From assembly GCA_035318925.1 (NCBI GenBank), contig DATHDS010000008.1, forward strand, positions 50,422 to 114,421: DNA of 64,000 nucleotides. Reading direction: 5' to 3'. Shown here piece by piece: positions 17,619-26,874 of this stretch. The translations under genes and the position numbers were made by a program. The DNA comes from VAXT01 sp035318925 (GTDB lineage: Bacteria > Actinomycetota > Thermoleophilia > Gaiellales > Gaiellaceae). How positions within the stretch are numbered: the first letter of the stretch is position 1; each line of letters opens with the position of its first letter. The notes below the pieces were generated by a model. That model worked only from the letters and a program-made list of their open reading frames with translations, was not told the origin of the DNA and did not search any database.

Positions 17619-17795
17619 GCTCAATTGTAGCCGCGCTTCCTGGGGCGGTTGGATCGCGGTCCCGCACTCGGCGCACGAGATCGCTCCGCCGCGCCTGAGC
17701 ACGAACTCGCCGCAGACAAGGCACTCGAGGCTCGCGCCTCGCAGGAGCGCGAAGAGCTCCTGTTCGAGCGTCCGGTTCAGGGTCTCGACGCTCAC
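17604..17795 (-). CDS. Small zinc-ribbon protein coupled to lexA
   Basis: A 63-residue protein with an N-terminal helix (about 1-27) and a C4 zinc ribbon: CLVCGEFVLRRGG then CAECGT. The GTG start overlaps the lexA stop in a GTGA motif, so it is probably translated from the lexA transcript and induced with it. The stop codon lies inside the first dozen bases of rnpB. Small ribbon proteins of this kind bind nucleic acid or protein; no specific role is known to me. The tight coupling to lexA is the main evidence that it is real. Confidence 0.7.
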
Positions 17796-18409
17796 AACTG
17801 GCGAAACACTCCGGTCACCTTGCCGAGGAGCTGGACGTGCTCGGCATAGATCGGCTCGAACGCGTCGTTCTCGGGCTGGAGCCGCACCCGCCCGTTTTCG
17901 CGGAAGAGCCTCTTCACCGTCGCCTCGTTGACCGACTCGTCCTCCCCGGCCAGGGCAACGATGATCTCTCCGTCGCGCGCGTCCTGCTGCCGACGGACGA
18001 CGACGAAGTCGCCGTCGAGGATGCCGGCGTTGACCATCGAGTCGCCCTTCACGCGCAGGAGAAACTCTTCCCCGCCGCGCGAGAGCGGCTCGGGCACGGC
18101 GAGGTAGTCCTCGATGTTCTCCTCGGCGAGCAGCGGCCCGCCCGCGGCGATCTCGCCGAGGAGCGGGAGCCGATGGACGTCGGGGGTCGGCAGAGCCTTC
18201 GGCTCGCGAAACAGCTCGATCGCGCGCGGCTTGGTCGGATCGCGCTTCAAGAGGCCGGCGCGCTCGAGGTTCGCGAGATGCGCATGCACGGTCGACGGCG
18301 AGGCGAGCCCGACGGCCTCGCCGATCTCGCGGACGGTCGGCGGATAGCCGTGCTCGTCCACGTACGACGCCAAGAAGTCGAAAATCTGCCGCTGCCTGTC
18401 GGTCAGCAC
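17792..18409 (-). CDS. lexA: LexA, SOS-response repressor and self-cleaving protease
   Basis: A 205-residue LexA. The N-terminal winged helix (TDRQRQIFDFLASYV, then PPTVREIGEAVGLASPSTVHAHL) binds SOS boxes. The linker carries the Ala-Gly autocleavage site in IAAGGPLL. The peptidase dyad is Ser in KGDSMV and Lys in ATVKRLF. I place the start at GTG 18409, with AAAGGAG seven bases upstream, rather than ATG 18430: the latter would put the SOS box over the start codon. An SOS box at 18424-18437 indicates autorepression. The downstream gene overlaps by GTGA. Confidence 0.95.
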   Translation of the reverse strand: MLTDRQRQIFDFLASYVDEHGYPPTVREIGEAVGLASPSTVHAHLANLERAGLLKRDPTKPRAIELFREPKALPTPDVHRLPLLGEIAAGGPLLAEENIEDYLAVPEPLSRGGEEFLLRVKGDSMVNAGILDGDFVVVRRQQDARDGEIIVALAGEDESVNEATVKRLFRENGRVRLQPENDAFEPIYAEHVQLLGKVTGVFRQL

Positions 18410-18423
18410 GGGGTCTCCTTTCG

Positions 18424-18437
18424 CGAACATGTGTTCG
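18424..18437. promoter_or_regulatory. SOS box (LexA operator)
   Basis: CGAACATGTGTTCG is a perfect palindrome matching the actinobacterial/Gram-positive SOS consensus CGAACRNNNGTTCG, 15 bases upstream of the lexA start. It implies autoregulation of lexA and of the coupled zinc-ribbon gene. Confidence 0.92.
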
Positions 18438-18465
18438 ATCAAGGTAGCGACAGCCACGGACGGCG

Positions 18466-18750
18466 TCAAACCCAGATGAGCGCAAGGAGCACGAGCGCCA
18501 CACCAACGACGAAGCCGGCCAGTTCGCGGCTGTACGGAGCATTCACGGCCAGCCAGAGAACCGCGAAGGCCGCGGCGGGCAAGAGAAAGACGCCGATGCT
18601 GAGGCCGGCCAACAAGCTGAACATGAACAGGGCTCCGGCGAACGCCCACGCGGCGAACCACGGCCACCCCCTCCGCCCGAGGGCGCGCTGACGGCTCTTC
18701 CGGACCAGCACCGCGGCACCGATGAGCATGAGAGGCCAGAGAACGAGCAT
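18466..18750 (-). CDS. Small membrane protein, unknown
   Basis: A 94-residue protein with three or four hydrophobic helices (LVLWPLMLIGAAVLV, WFAAWAFAGALFMFSLLAGL, GVFLLPAAAFAVLWLAV, LAGFVVGVALVLLALIWV) and a basic loop RKSRQRALGRRG after the first. No family recognised. It lies between the tRNA-Leu terminator and the SOS box, on the same strand as lexA. Confidence 0.6.
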   Translation of the reverse strand: MLVLWPLMLIGAAVLVRKSRQRALGRRGWPWFAAWAFAGALFMFSLLAGLSIGVFLLPAAAFAVLWLAVNAPYSRELAGFVVGVALVLLALIWV

Positions 18751-18768
18751 GCGAATTGGATTCTCGCC

Positions 18769-18798
18769 AAAAACGCGAAACCCCCTTCGCCGGGGGTT
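18769..18798 (-). terminator. Intrinsic terminator of tRNA-Leu
   Basis: On the minus strand AACCCCC-GGCGAA-GGGGGTT forms a hairpin, and a T-run (A-run at 18769-18773) follows a few bases later. It starts 5 bases after the tRNA 3' end. Confidence 0.8.
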
Positions 18799-18802
18799 CC
18801 GA

Positions 18803-18888
<86 letters not shown>

Positions 18889-18921
18889 GCGCGGGGCCAG
18901 TGTAGCGGCGGCGAGTTCTAG

Positions 18922-21900
18922 CTACGCAATCGCAAGCCGGGAGAGGCGCTCGCCGATTCGCGCGGCCATGACGACGTTCCCCTTTTGCTCGTGAAGCTCG
19001 ATGGCTCGGCGGAAGACATCACCTGCTTCCGCGGGACGCCCGGCGAGCTCCAGGACCTCGCCCAGATCGGAAAGAGCCCACGCGTGATGCATGAGGAACT
19101 CCGTCGACTCCATCAATGCGACGCCCTCGCGAGCGAGCCCCTCCGCGCGAGCGAGCTCACCCCTCCTCGCGAGCACCTTGGCTTTCACCCCGCGCCACAG
19201 CGACTGCGACGAGACATCGTCCGTGGCGGCAGCCTCTCGACCGGCCTCGGCGAACTGTTCCGCTTCGTCGAACCGCGCGAGCTCATAGAGCGATTGAGCG
19301 AGTTCCCCTGCGAGCGTCGAGCGATAGGCCTTCTCGCCGTAGCCTTCGAGGATGTCGTATCCGGTCCGCTGTACCCGCTCGGCAGCAGCGTAGTCCCCGG
19401 CGAGCAGTTCGAGGTATCCCTCCCACTCTGCCTGCGCCATGACGACGTACGGCCCCGGCCCCAGATCCCCCAGGATCGCGTTCGCACGACGCATCGAGTT
19501 CCGACCTTCGTCGATCCGCCCGCTCATGGCCAGAGTAACCGCCGACACCCGGAGCATGAAGTACTCGCGCAGCCGGAGACGGTGGCGGCGAAGGAAGCCG
19601 TCGAGCTCGGACAACTCTTTCTCGACCTCAGCGACGGGCGTGTGGCCCCAGAATCCATCGGAGACCAGTGACGATCTGATCTGCGGTTCGAGCTGAGGAT
19701 CACCCGAACGCCCGGCATGCGGAAGAGCATCGACGAGAACTCGACGGGAGCCTGTTAGGTCTCCGCGCTGGAAGAGCACCTGGTGTGTCAGCAGGGCGGT
19801 CTTGGCAATGCTTCGATCGTCGCCCAGCTCTCTGAAGACTCTCGTGGCCTCCTCGGAGACGCGCAGTACGTCATCTCCGCGCCCCTCCGGATCGCTGAAG
19901 AGTTGCACGAACGCGAGAACGACCTGCGCTCTGGCCGCGATCCCACGGTCGCCGGCCGCGTCGGCTCGCGCGATCGCGTCCGAGAGAGCGGCCTCGGCCT
20001 CGCCGTACAAGCCCTTCTCTGATCGTGCTTCTCCGAGATCCAGCAGGAGCTCTGGACGCTCCGGATCATCGTCCTCGTAGAGAACAACCGCACGTTCGAG
20101 CAGCTTTTGCGCTGCGGTCCAGTCTTCTCGGAGCACCGCACGCCGCCCCGCCTGCGCGAGGTGTTCCGCCGCAAGGCGTGCGAGCCGCCCAGAGTGTTCG
20201 TCCTCGGGGCCGAGCTCGACCCTGTACCGGTAAGCCTGTTCGAGGTGGTAGCCCAGGATCTCCTCGTACTCGAGCGCTCGTTCTCCGGCCGCCTCCTCGA
20301 GCCAGAGGGCGAAGCGTTCGTGCAGCTCTGCGCGCAGCTGCTTGGGCAGGGCCTCATAAGCCGCATCCCGGATTAGGAGATGACGGAACCGGAAGGCGTC
20401 GTCGCCGGCGAAATCCGACCGGCTCGGCCTGATGAGCTCTTTCCGCTGCAGCGTCAGCAGATGGTTGGGGACGTTCTCGCGGAGAATCTCCGGAGCGAGT
20501 TCGAGCAGCGCGCTCCGGTGGAACACCTTGCCTTCCACCGAGGCTCGCTGGATCACCTCTCGCTCCGAGCCGTCGAGTCGATCCAGGCGCGCGGCGAGGA
20601 GGGCATGGATCGTCGGGGGCACCGAGACGTCGCCGAGGCCCTCTTTCGCGATCCACTCCCCGTTTCGGGCCTCCAACAGCCCCTCGTCGATCAGCATCCC
20701 GACCATCTCCTCGACGAAGAGCGGGTTTCCCTCTGCGGCTTGCGCGATTCGCTCGATCGCCTCGCCCGAGAGGCCCGAGCGGCCGAGCAGGTTCTCGATC
20801 AGAAGAGCGGATTCCTCCTCGCTGAGCGGCTCGAGGAGGATCGAGGTCGCGTTGAACTTGCCGCCGCCCCACGTCGGGCGTTGATCGATCAGGTCGGACC
20901 GAGCGAGGCAGAGCACCAAGATGGCTTCGCGAGCCCAGTCACCGACGTGCTCGACGAGGTCGAGGAAGGTCGGCTCCGCCCAATGAATGTCGTCGAGGAC
21001 GACGATGAGCGGGCGCAACCTGGCCAGCGCCTCGAAGAGCTTTCGGACGCCCCAGAACGTTTCCTCGGACGAGACGAGGCCGGAGCCGAAACCGACCGCC
21101 TCGCCGACGCGCTGGGCGATCGTCGGTGCGTCCTCGGCGTCTCCGAGCAGCGCTTCGATTTTCGATCGCGCCTCCTGCGGCGAGTCGCCTTCCTCCAGCC
21201 TCGCCGCCTGGCGCACGATCTCTACGAGCGGCCAGAAAGTGATCCCTTCCCCGTACGGCAGGCACCGTCCCACGAGCACTGTGGCGTCATCGCCGATCTG
21301 GTTGACGACTTCCGCGGCGAGCCGCGACTTGCCGACGCCCGCGGGCCCGAGCAGCGTGAACAAGTGGCACGACTGTTCCCGGACGACCCTCGAATACGCC
21401 TGCTCGAGGAGTGCGCGCTCGTTGTCCCGTCCGATCATGGGCGCATCGAGCCGCCTTCCGGTTCCGCGCGGTTCGGCCCCGACGTCGAGCAACCGGTAGG
21501 CGGCAACGGGCTCCTTCTTGCCCTTCAGCTCGAGCGGCTCGACCGGCTCGACGGTGACCGCGTCGCGGACAAGGCGGTAGGTGCTCTCGCCGAGGAGGAT
21601 CTCGTTCGGCTGTGCAGCTTGCTCGAAGCGTTTCGCTACGTTCACTGCATCGCCCGTGGCGAACTTCTGACCGCCGGAGGAGTCGCCGGCCACGACTTCC
21701 CCGGTGTTCACGCCCGTGCGGACCTGCAGCTCGACTCCCCATTCGGGTAGGAGCTCCTCGTTGAGCACCTCGAGCCGGTCGCGAAGCTCCGCAGCGGCCC
21801 TGACGGCGCGCAACGCATCGTCCTCGTGAAGCTGCGGGATGCCGAAGACGGCCATCACCGCGTCGCCGATGAACTTCTCGACGGTTCCGCCGTGCCGTTC

Positions 21901-22128
21901 GTGTACGGCCTGCGCCTCGTCGAAGTAGCGCGACATCACACGGCGCATCGACTCTGGGTCGCGGTCTTCTCCCAAACTCGTCGAGCCGATCACGTCGGAG
22001 AAGACGACGGTCACCGTCTTTCGCACGTCGCGTTCGAGGCCGGGCTCCGAACCGAGGGATGCTCCGCACGCAGAGCAGAACCGTGCGCGCTTCGCGTTCT
22101 CCTCGCCGCATCGGGGGCACACGGCCAT
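18922..22128 (-). CDS. Class III adenylate/guanylate cyclase fused to AAA ATPase and TPR region
   Basis: A 1068-residue regulator. Residues 4-22 form a C4 zinc ribbon (CPRCGEENAKRARFCSACG). Residues 37-215 are a class III nucleotidyl cyclase: metal ligands Asp45 in FSDVIGST and Asp89 in FIGDAVMAVFG, and Asn163 in GDAVNVAKRF. The remainder is a STAND-type ATPase with P-loop GPAGVGKS (261-268), Walker B LIVVLDDIHWAEP, and a long helical TPR region to the C-terminus. This architecture is common in actinobacteria and proteobacteria and the output is usually unknown. No membrane segment is seen. The gene is divergent from tldD. Confidence 0.9.
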   Translation of the reverse strand: MAVCPRCGEENAKRARFCSACGASLGSEPGLERDVRKTVTVVFSDVIGSTSLGEDRDPESMRRVMSRYFDEAQAVHERHGGTVEKFIGDAVMAVFGIPQLHEDDALRAVRAAAELRDRLEVLNEELLPEWGVELQVRTGVNTGEVVAGDSSGGQKFATGDAVNVAKRFEQAAQPNEILLGESTYRLVRDAVTVEPVEPLELKGKKEPVAAYRLLDVGAEPRGTGRRLDAPMIGRDNERALLEQAYSRVVREQSCHLFTLLGPAGVGKSRLAAEVVNQIGDDATVLVGRCLPYGEGITFWPLVEIVRQAARLEEGDSPQEARSKIEALLGDAEDAPTIAQRVGEAVGFGSGLVSSEETFWGVRKLFEALARLRPLIVVLDDIHWAEPTFLDLVEHVGDWAREAILVLCLARSDLIDQRPTWGGGKFNATSILLEPLSEEESALLIENLLGRSGLSGEAIERIAQAAEGNPLFVEEMVGMLIDEGLLEARNGEWIAKEGLGDVSVPPTIHALLAARLDRLDGSEREVIQRASVEGKVFHRSALLELAPEILRENVPNHLLTLQRKELIRPSRSDFAGDDAFRFRHLLIRDAAYEALPKQLRAELHERFALWLEEAAGERALEYEEILGYHLEQAYRYRVELGPEDEHSGRLARLAAEHLAQAGRRAVLREDWTAAQKLLERAVVLYEDDDPERPELLLDLGEARSEKGLYGEAEAALSDAIARADAAGDRGIAARAQVVLAFVQLFSDPEGRGDDVLRVSEEATRVFRELGDDRSIAKTALLTHQVLFQRGDLTGSRRVLVDALPHAGRSGDPQLEPQIRSSLVSDGFWGHTPVAEVEKELSELDGFLRRHRLRLREYFMLRVSAVTLAMSGRIDEGRNSMRRANAILGDLGPGPYVVMAQAEWEGYLELLAGDYAAAERVQRTGYDILEGYGEKAYRSTLAGELAQSLYELARFDEAEQFAEAGREAAATDDVSSQSLWRGVKAKVLARRGELARAEGLAREGVALMESTEFLMHHAWALSDLGEVLELAGRPAEAGDVFRRAIELHEQKGNVVMAARIGERLSRLAIA

Positions 22129-22183
22129 GAGAAGAGTCTAGGCCGGTCGGGCACTGAATCCGAGCCGCGTTAGGGTACGCCGC

Positions 22184-23617
22184 GTGAAGGCGCTGGCCGA
22201 GGCGGCGGTCGATGCGGCATTGGGGGCCGGAGCCTCCTATGCCGATGCTCGCGCGGTCACGCTTCGGCGCCAGTTCGTCGTCACGAAGAACGGCCAGGTC
22301 GACGACGTCAGCGACTCGGACAGCGAGGGCATCGGCGTCCGCGTCCTCGTCGACGGCGCCTGGGGATTCGCCGGCGAAGGCCGGCTCGACGAGGCGGGCG
22401 CCCGCGAGGCGGCCCTGAGGGCAGCCTCGTTCGCCAAGGCGGCGCCGGGCCGGCACCAGACCTCCCTCGCTCCCCTCGACGGGCAGACCGGCGACTACCG
22501 GACGCCGCTCGAGCGTGACCCGTTCGACGTGCCGCTGTCGGGGAAGGTCGACCTCTGCCTCCGTGCCGAGGAGGGCATGCGCCTGCCGGAGGTCAAGGTC
22601 ACCCTGGCGATGGTTCGCGCGCAGCGCGAGCACAAGGTGCTCGTCTCCTCCGAAGGAGTCGCGATCGAGCAGGAGCTCGTCGAGTGCGGGGGTGGCATCG
22701 ACGCCTACGCGACCTCCGACGGCATCTCGCAGGTTCGGAGCTACCCGAGCCAGCACAGCGGGGTCAGCGGCCAGGGCGGTTGGGAGTTCGTCGAGGGACT
22801 GTCCCTCGTGGACGAGGCGCCGCGCGTCGGCGAGCAGGTCGTCGCACTCCTGCGGGCCGACGAGTGCCCGGCGGGCCGGACGACGATCGTCCTCTCGCCC
22901 GAGCAGGCGATCATGCAGGTGCACGAGTCGGTCGGCCACCCGACCGAGCTCGACCGCGTCTACGGCACCGAGGCGGCATACGCGGGGACGAGCTTCCTCT
23001 CGCCGGACGACCTCGGCACGCTCCGGTACGGCTCGCCGAAGATGAACATCACCTCCGATGCGACCACGCCGCTCGGCCTCGGCACGTTCGCCTTCGACGA
23101 CGAAGGCGTGCCGGCGCAACGGGAGGGGATCGTCGAGGAGGGCGTCCTCCGAGGGTTCCTGACCTCTCGCGAGACGGCTGCGCGGATCGGGGCGGGCAGC
23201 GGCGGCTCGATGCGAGCCGACGGCTGGAGTCGCATGCCGCTGGTGCGGATGACGAACCTCCATCTCGAGCCGGGCGAGGGCTCGTTCGAGGAGCTCCTCG
23301 CCGACGTCGACGACGGTCTCTACCTCGAGACGAACAAGAGCTGGTCGATCGACGACAAGCGCCTGAACTTCCAGTTCGGGACCCAGATCGCCTGGGAGAT
23401 CAAGAAGGGCAAGCTTGGCCGGATGCTGCGGGACGCGACCTACACGGGCGTGACGCCGGTCTTCTGGGGCAAGCTCGACGCCGTTGCCGGCCCGGACGAG
23501 TGGCGGCTCTTCGGCCTGACGAACTGCGGCAAGGGCCAGCCCGGCCAGGAAGCCCACGTCTCGCACGGCGCTGCACCGGCCCGCTTCCGCGACGTCGAGG
23601 TGGGCGTCTCCAGTTGA
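22184..23617 (+). CDS. tldD: TldD-family metalloprotease subunit
   Basis: A 477-residue TldD. In characterised homologues TldD and TldE form a heterodimer that cleaves unfolded peptides and matures some ribosomally made peptide natural products; TldD carries the catalytic zinc site. Here the motif HESVGH is at residues 247-252 in a helix, followed by DRVYGTEAAYAGTSFLSP. The N-terminal domain shows NGQVDDVSDSDSEGIGVRVL, typical of the family. The stop overlaps the TldE start in a TTGA motif. No precursor-peptide gene is seen next to it, so a general proteolytic role is more likely than natural-product maturation. Confidence 0.93.
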   Translation: MKALAEAAVDAALGAGASYADARAVTLRRQFVVTKNGQVDDVSDSDSEGIGVRVLVDGAWGFAGEGRLDEAGAREAALRAASFAKAAPGRHQTSLAPLDGQTGDYRTPLERDPFDVPLSGKVDLCLRAEEGMRLPEVKVTLAMVRAQREHKVLVSSEGVAIEQELVECGGGIDAYATSDGISQVRSYPSQHSGVSGQGGWEFVEGLSLVDEAPRVGEQVVALLRADECPAGRTTIVLSPEQAIMQVHESVGHPTELDRVYGTEAAYAGTSFLSPDDLGTLRYGSPKMNITSDATTPLGLGTFAFDDEGVPAQREGIVEEGVLRGFLTSRETAARIGAGSGGSMRADGWSRMPLVRMTNLHLEPGEGSFEELLADVDDGLYLETNKSWSIDDKRLNFQFGTQIAWEIKKGKLGRMLRDATYTGVTPVFWGKLDAVAGPDEWRLFGLTNCGKGQPGQEAHVSHGAAPARFRDVEVGVSS

Positions 23618-24972
23618 GTCGGGCGCTGGATCTTGCAGAGGCTGCGCTGCGCGCGGCCGAGGGCGACGAGGCCGAGGCACTTGTGCACGCGGAGCGCTCG
23701 GGCGTCGCTCGCTTCGCGGGCTCCGTCGTCCACCAGCCGACGCTGATCGACAACGCGGTCATCCGCCTCCGCATCGTTCGTGACGGACGCGTCGGCTGGG
23801 CGGCGACGAACCGAACCGACGGCCTGGCCGACCTCGCGCAACGAGCCGGTGAGGCCGCCGACCAGGTGCAGCCCGATCCCGACTTTCCGGGGCTCGCTCT
23901 GCCCGCCGAGTATCCGGCCCTAGCCAGCTTCGACGAGGAGACGGCCTCGCTCGGCCCCGAGGATCAGGCGCGGCTCGCCGGGGTCGCGATCGAGGCGGCC
24001 GGAGACTTCGAGCTCTACGGGTACTTCACGAGCGGAGTGACCGAACTCGCACTCGCGTCAACGACCGGGCTCGTCGCGGACCAGGCTCTCACCGACGCGA
24101 CCGCGCTGTGCCTCGCGGCGGTCGAGGGCGCTTCGGGCTGGGCGGAGCGGAGCCATTGGCGGGTCGCGGACGTCGACCCCGCAGCTGCTGCCGAGGAGGC
24201 CTCCGCAAAGGGCGCACGAACTCGCAGCGCCGTGGAGATCGAGCCCGGCGAGTACGCCGCCGTCCTCGAGCCGTACGCCGTGGCCGAGCTGCTGCGCTGG
24301 TTCTCGTACGACTCGCTCGGCGCCCAGGGGTACCTCGAGGAGCGCAGCTACTTCTGCGGCCGGATCGGAGAGCGGGTCTTCGACGAGCAGGTCTCGATCG
24401 CCGACGACGCGCTCGACGAGACCAACATGCCGAAGGCGTTCGACTTCGAGGGCACGCCGAAGCAGCGGGTCGAGCTCGTCGAGAACGGCGTCGCCCGAGA
24501 CGTCGTCTGGGATCGCGGGACCGCGGCGAAGGCGGGCGACGGCCGGGTCTCGACCGGCCATGCTGCGCCCGACGCGTGGCGGTTCTACGGGCCGTTGCCG
24601 ACAGCCTTTTCGATGCCCGGCGGCGACGCAGCCTCGCTCGACGAGCTCGCCGAGCGCGTCGGCGACGGCATCTACGTCACCCGTCTCCACTACCTGAGCA
24701 TCGTCCACCCACGTGACGGAGTGCTGACGGGGATGACTCGCGACGGGACGTTCCGGATCCGGGACGGCAAGGTCGCCGAGCCGCTCGTGAATCTCCGCTT
24801 CACGGTGCCGATGGCCGATGTCCTCGGCGAGCTGCACGGCCTGACGAGCGAACGGCAGCTCGTGAACATGAACGAGCTCTACGACGAGCGCTTCCCCCAT
24901 GCCGCGCTCGTGCCTGCGCTCGCCACCGCCCGCTTCCACATCACCGGAACCGGTTCCGGGCCCGGGCTTTAG
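23614..24972 (+). CDS. tldE: TldE/PmbA-like partner of TldD
   Basis: A 452-residue protein of the same superfamily (VRDGRVGWAATNRTDGLADLAQRAGE near the N-terminus, STGHAAPDAWRFYGPLPTAF near the middle) but without an HExxxH motif, as expected for the non-catalytic TldE subunit. The start is TTG 23614, which overlaps the tldD stop by four bases; the open frame extends far upstream inside tldD but with no family similarity. It should form the heterodimer with the product of the preceding gene. Confidence 0.9.
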   Translation: MSRALDLAEAALRAAEGDEAEALVHAERSGVARFAGSVVHQPTLIDNAVIRLRIVRDGRVGWAATNRTDGLADLAQRAGEAADQVQPDPDFPGLALPAEYPALASFDEETASLGPEDQARLAGVAIEAAGDFELYGYFTSGVTELALASTTGLVADQALTDATALCLAAVEGASGWAERSHWRVADVDPAAAAEEASAKGARTRSAVEIEPGEYAAVLEPYAVAELLRWFSYDSLGAQGYLEERSYFCGRIGERVFDEQVSIADDALDETNMPKAFDFEGTPKQRVELVENGVARDVVWDRGTAAKAGDGRVSTGHAAPDAWRFYGPLPTAFSMPGGDAASLDELAERVGDGIYVTRLHYLSIVHPRDGVLTGMTRDGTFRIRDGKVAEPLVNLRFTVPMADVLGELHGLTSERQLVNMNELYDERFPHAALVPALATARFHITGTGSGPGL

Positions 24973-24975
24973 TCG

Positions 24976-25230
24976 TTACGCGAGTAGGTGATACAGGATG
25001 ACGGTGTTGATGAAGAAGATCGTGCCGACGACCACCGTCAGGCGCGTCAGGTTCCGCTCGACGATGTGCGTCCCGCCCTGGGACTGCGGGACGTAGCCCA
25101 TTCCGGCCATGCCCGCGTCGCGGCCCGAGTGCATGAGCACGAGGCCGATCAGCGCCAGGGCCGTCATGAAGTGGAAGAAGACGAACGCTGGGCGGCCGTA
25201 AGCATTTGCGAATGACAGCAGCGGAAGCAC
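24976..25230 (-). CDS. secG: Protein-export membrane protein SecG
   Basis: An 84-residue SecG, an accessory subunit of the SecYEG translocon. Two transmembrane helices (FVFFHFMTALALIGLVLMHSG and LTVVVGTIFFINTVILYHLL) flank a conserved glycine-rich cytoplasmic loop. GTG start at 25230. It converges on tldE with 3 bases between stops. Confidence 0.88.
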   Translation of the reverse strand: MLPLLSFANAYGRPAFVFFHFMTALALIGLVLMHSGRDAGMAGMGYVPQSQGGTHIVERNLTRLTVVVGTIFFINTVILYHLLA

Positions 25231-25248
25231 GCCAACAGGGTAGCGGAG

Positions 25249-25644
25249 CTAGCTCGACCCCAGGTCGAGGATCGCGTCCACGAGCTGCGTCCCGAGCCGG
25301 TCCTTCGTGAGGAACGCGGCGACGCCGGCCTGGCGCGAGCGGTCGATGTCGGCGGAGATGCTCGAGCCGGTGAGCACGAGGATGCGCGCAGTCGGCTGGT
25401 GCTCTCGGATCTTGCGCGCCGCCTCGATCCCGTCCAGCGTCGGCATCGAGATGTCCATCAGCGTCACGTCCGGCTGCAGGGTGCGGGCGAGCTCCACCGC
25501 CTCCTCCCCGTCGCCGGCGGTCCCGACGACCTCGATGCGGTCGTCGCTTGCGAGCAGCGCTTCGATCGTCTCGACGAAGAGCGGCTCGTCGTCGGCTATG
25601 AGCACGCGAACGCGCCGCGCACGGGGGTCAGGTGCGACGTCCAC
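25249..25644 (-). CDS. Stand-alone response-regulator receiver domain
   Basis: A 131-residue CheY-like protein with no output domain. It has the acidic pair DDE (about 18-20), the phosphoacceptor Asp in LMDISMP, Thr/Ser in LTGSS and Lys in FLTKD. The receiver sequence resembles that of NarL-type regulators, but the HTH is absent and the frame simply ends after helix 5. No kinase lies next to it. It may be a phosphate sink, or a truncated NarL-like regulator. Confidence 0.85.
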   Translation of the reverse strand: MDVAPDPRARRVRVLIADDEPLFVETIEALLASDDRIEVVGTAGDGEEAVELARTLQPDVTLMDISMPTLDGIEAARKIREHQPTARILVLTGSSISADIDRSRQAGVAAFLTKDRLGTQLVDAILDLGSS

Positions 25645-25691
25645 TGGTTGAGAGGGTCTACCCCGCAGACGCCAAAGCTACGCTTCTTCGT

Positions 25692-25916
25692 GTGAACGAG
25701 TCTCGCGAGCAGATTCAGAAGCTGCTCGTCACCGGGGACAACCGGCTGAAACAGGGCGTCTCTCCGCAGAAGGCGCGCGAGAGCTACGAGCAGGCGCTCG
25801 AGGTCGCTCGCGAAGCCGGACTCGAGGAGAGCGTGCGACCGCTCGTTGAGATCAGGCTCGCCGATCTCGAGCGGCTCTATCCAGGATCAACTCGATCTTC
25901 TCCGCCTGACGCTTGA
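25692..25916 (+). CDS. Small helical protein, unknown
   Basis: A 74-residue, probably all-helical protein (ESREQIQKLLVTGDNRLKQG, then ARESYEQALEVAREAGL) that looks like a single TPR-like hairpin. GTG 25692 is used as start because upstream residues would overlap the divergent receiver gene. Its 3' end overlaps the end of the convergent GT4 gene by 65 bases. Family not recognised; coding status moderately supported by the coherent helical pattern. Confidence 0.55.
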   Translation: MNESREQIQKLLVTGDNRLKQGVSPQKARESYEQALEVAREAGLEESVRPLVEIRLADLERLYPGSTRSSPPDA

Positions 25917-26862
25917 CGTCGTGCTCGGCCGCGGCGGCCCGGGCCGCCGGGTTCGGGCTCGGAAGGGCGGCCGCGCGACGCATCGCATCCGCGAGGGCGG
26001 CCGTGTCGAGAGGATCGACGAGGACGCCGGCTTCGGGCGGCACGAACTCGGGCGGCCCGCCGACCCGGGTCGCGACCACCGAGCGCTCGGAGGCCATCGC
26101 CTCCAGGAGCGCCTGGCCGAACGGCTCGATCGTGGACGGCTGGCAGAGGACGGTCGCCTCGGACAGGTAGCGCGGCACCTGATCGTGCGGGACGCGTCCG
26201 GCCACCTCGACGTTCGGGCGCCCTTCGAGCTGCGAGCGCAGCGGCCCGTCGCCCACGAAGACGAGGCGGCCGGCGTCCAGGGTCGCGAACGCATCCGCGA
26301 GCCGGACGACGTTCTTGCGCTCGATCAGGCTGCCGACGCAGACGAACACGGGTCCGTTCCGGACCTGGTCAGGGCCAGGCCCTGGCCAGGTCCGAAAGAC
26401 CTCGAGGTCGACGCCGCAGTCGACGACCTCGATCTTGCCGCGGGCTTCCGGGATCTTCGTCTCGAGCTCCCCGCGGAGGTAGTCCGAGACGGCGATCAGC
26501 GACGAGGCGCGGCGCGCGACGAAGCGGGTGGCCGTGGCGATCCCGGGATAGGCGCCGATGTTACGGACGTCGCGGCCGTGGGCGGTGACAACCAGCGGGG
26601 CCCGGCCGAAAAGCGCCGCCGAGAGCCCCGTGGGGACCAGGAAGTGCGCGTACACGACGTCGGGGTCGAATTGGCGAGACGCCCGGCGCACGTCGCGCGC
26701 AAGCCGGGCGTGCCGGCGCTTCCCGCCGCCTCGTCCACGGGTGACGGCGAGCTCGATCTCGTGCCCGCGCTCGGCGAGCGCACGCTCAATGCCCTGGACG
26801 AACGCCCCCAGGTCCGGATCGTCCGGTCCGGGATACATCTGCGAGACGAGCAGAATCTTCAT
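25852..26862 (-). CDS. Glycosyltransferase family 4
   Basis: A 336-residue GT-B fold retaining glycosyltransferase that transfers a sugar from a nucleotide-sugar to a lipid or glycan acceptor. The N-terminal Rossmann begins MKILLVSQMYPGPDDPDLG and includes VVTAHGRDVRN; the C-terminal nucleotide-binding domain has VGSLIERKNV and the E-x7-E motif in TIEPFGQALLEAMASE. An odd stretch, TWPGPGPDQV (about residues 157-166), sits at a domain junction and is encoded by a 33-bp palindromic repeat. It lies 12 bases downstream of the methylmalonyl-CoA mutase gene on the same strand. Confidence 0.9.
   Translation of the reverse strand: MKILLVSQMYPGPDDPDLGAFVQGIERALAERGHEIELAVTRGRGGGKRRHARLARDVRRASRQFDPDVVYAHFLVPTGLSAALFGRAPLVVTAHGRDVRNIGAYPGIATATRFVARRASSLIAVSDYLRGELETKIPEARGKIEVVDCGVDLEVFRTWPGPGPDQVRNGPVFVCVGSLIERKNVVRLADAFATLDAGRLVFVGDGPLRSQLEGRPNVEVAGRVPHDQVPRYLSEATVLCQPSTIEPFGQALLEAMASERSVVATRVGGPPEFVPPEAGVLVDPLDTAALADAMRRAAALPSPNPAARAAAAEHDVKRQAEKIELILDRAARDRRA
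26361..26393 (-). repeat. Copy of the short palindromic repeat inside the GT4 coding region
   Basis: The 33-bp segment has perfect outer arms GGACCTGG/CCAGGTCC (26361-26368 with 26386-26393). On the minus strand it shares about 24 bases, with one difference, with the intergenic repeat at 13258-13284. It is in frame and encodes a Pro/Gly-rich insert. Confidence 0.5.
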
Positions 26863-26874
26863 CGGCGAAGCCGG

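Noticed and set aside
21287..23680. 797-codon open frame on the minus strand over the cyclase and tldD
   Set aside because: Third-position GC bias leaves the antisense frame open; the overlapping cyclase and TldD proteins have complete catalytic motifs.
22184..24972. A TldD/TldE-dependent peptide natural product cluster
   Set aside because: No short precursor-peptide gene or other maturation enzyme lies next to the pair; neighbours are secG and a cyclase regulator.
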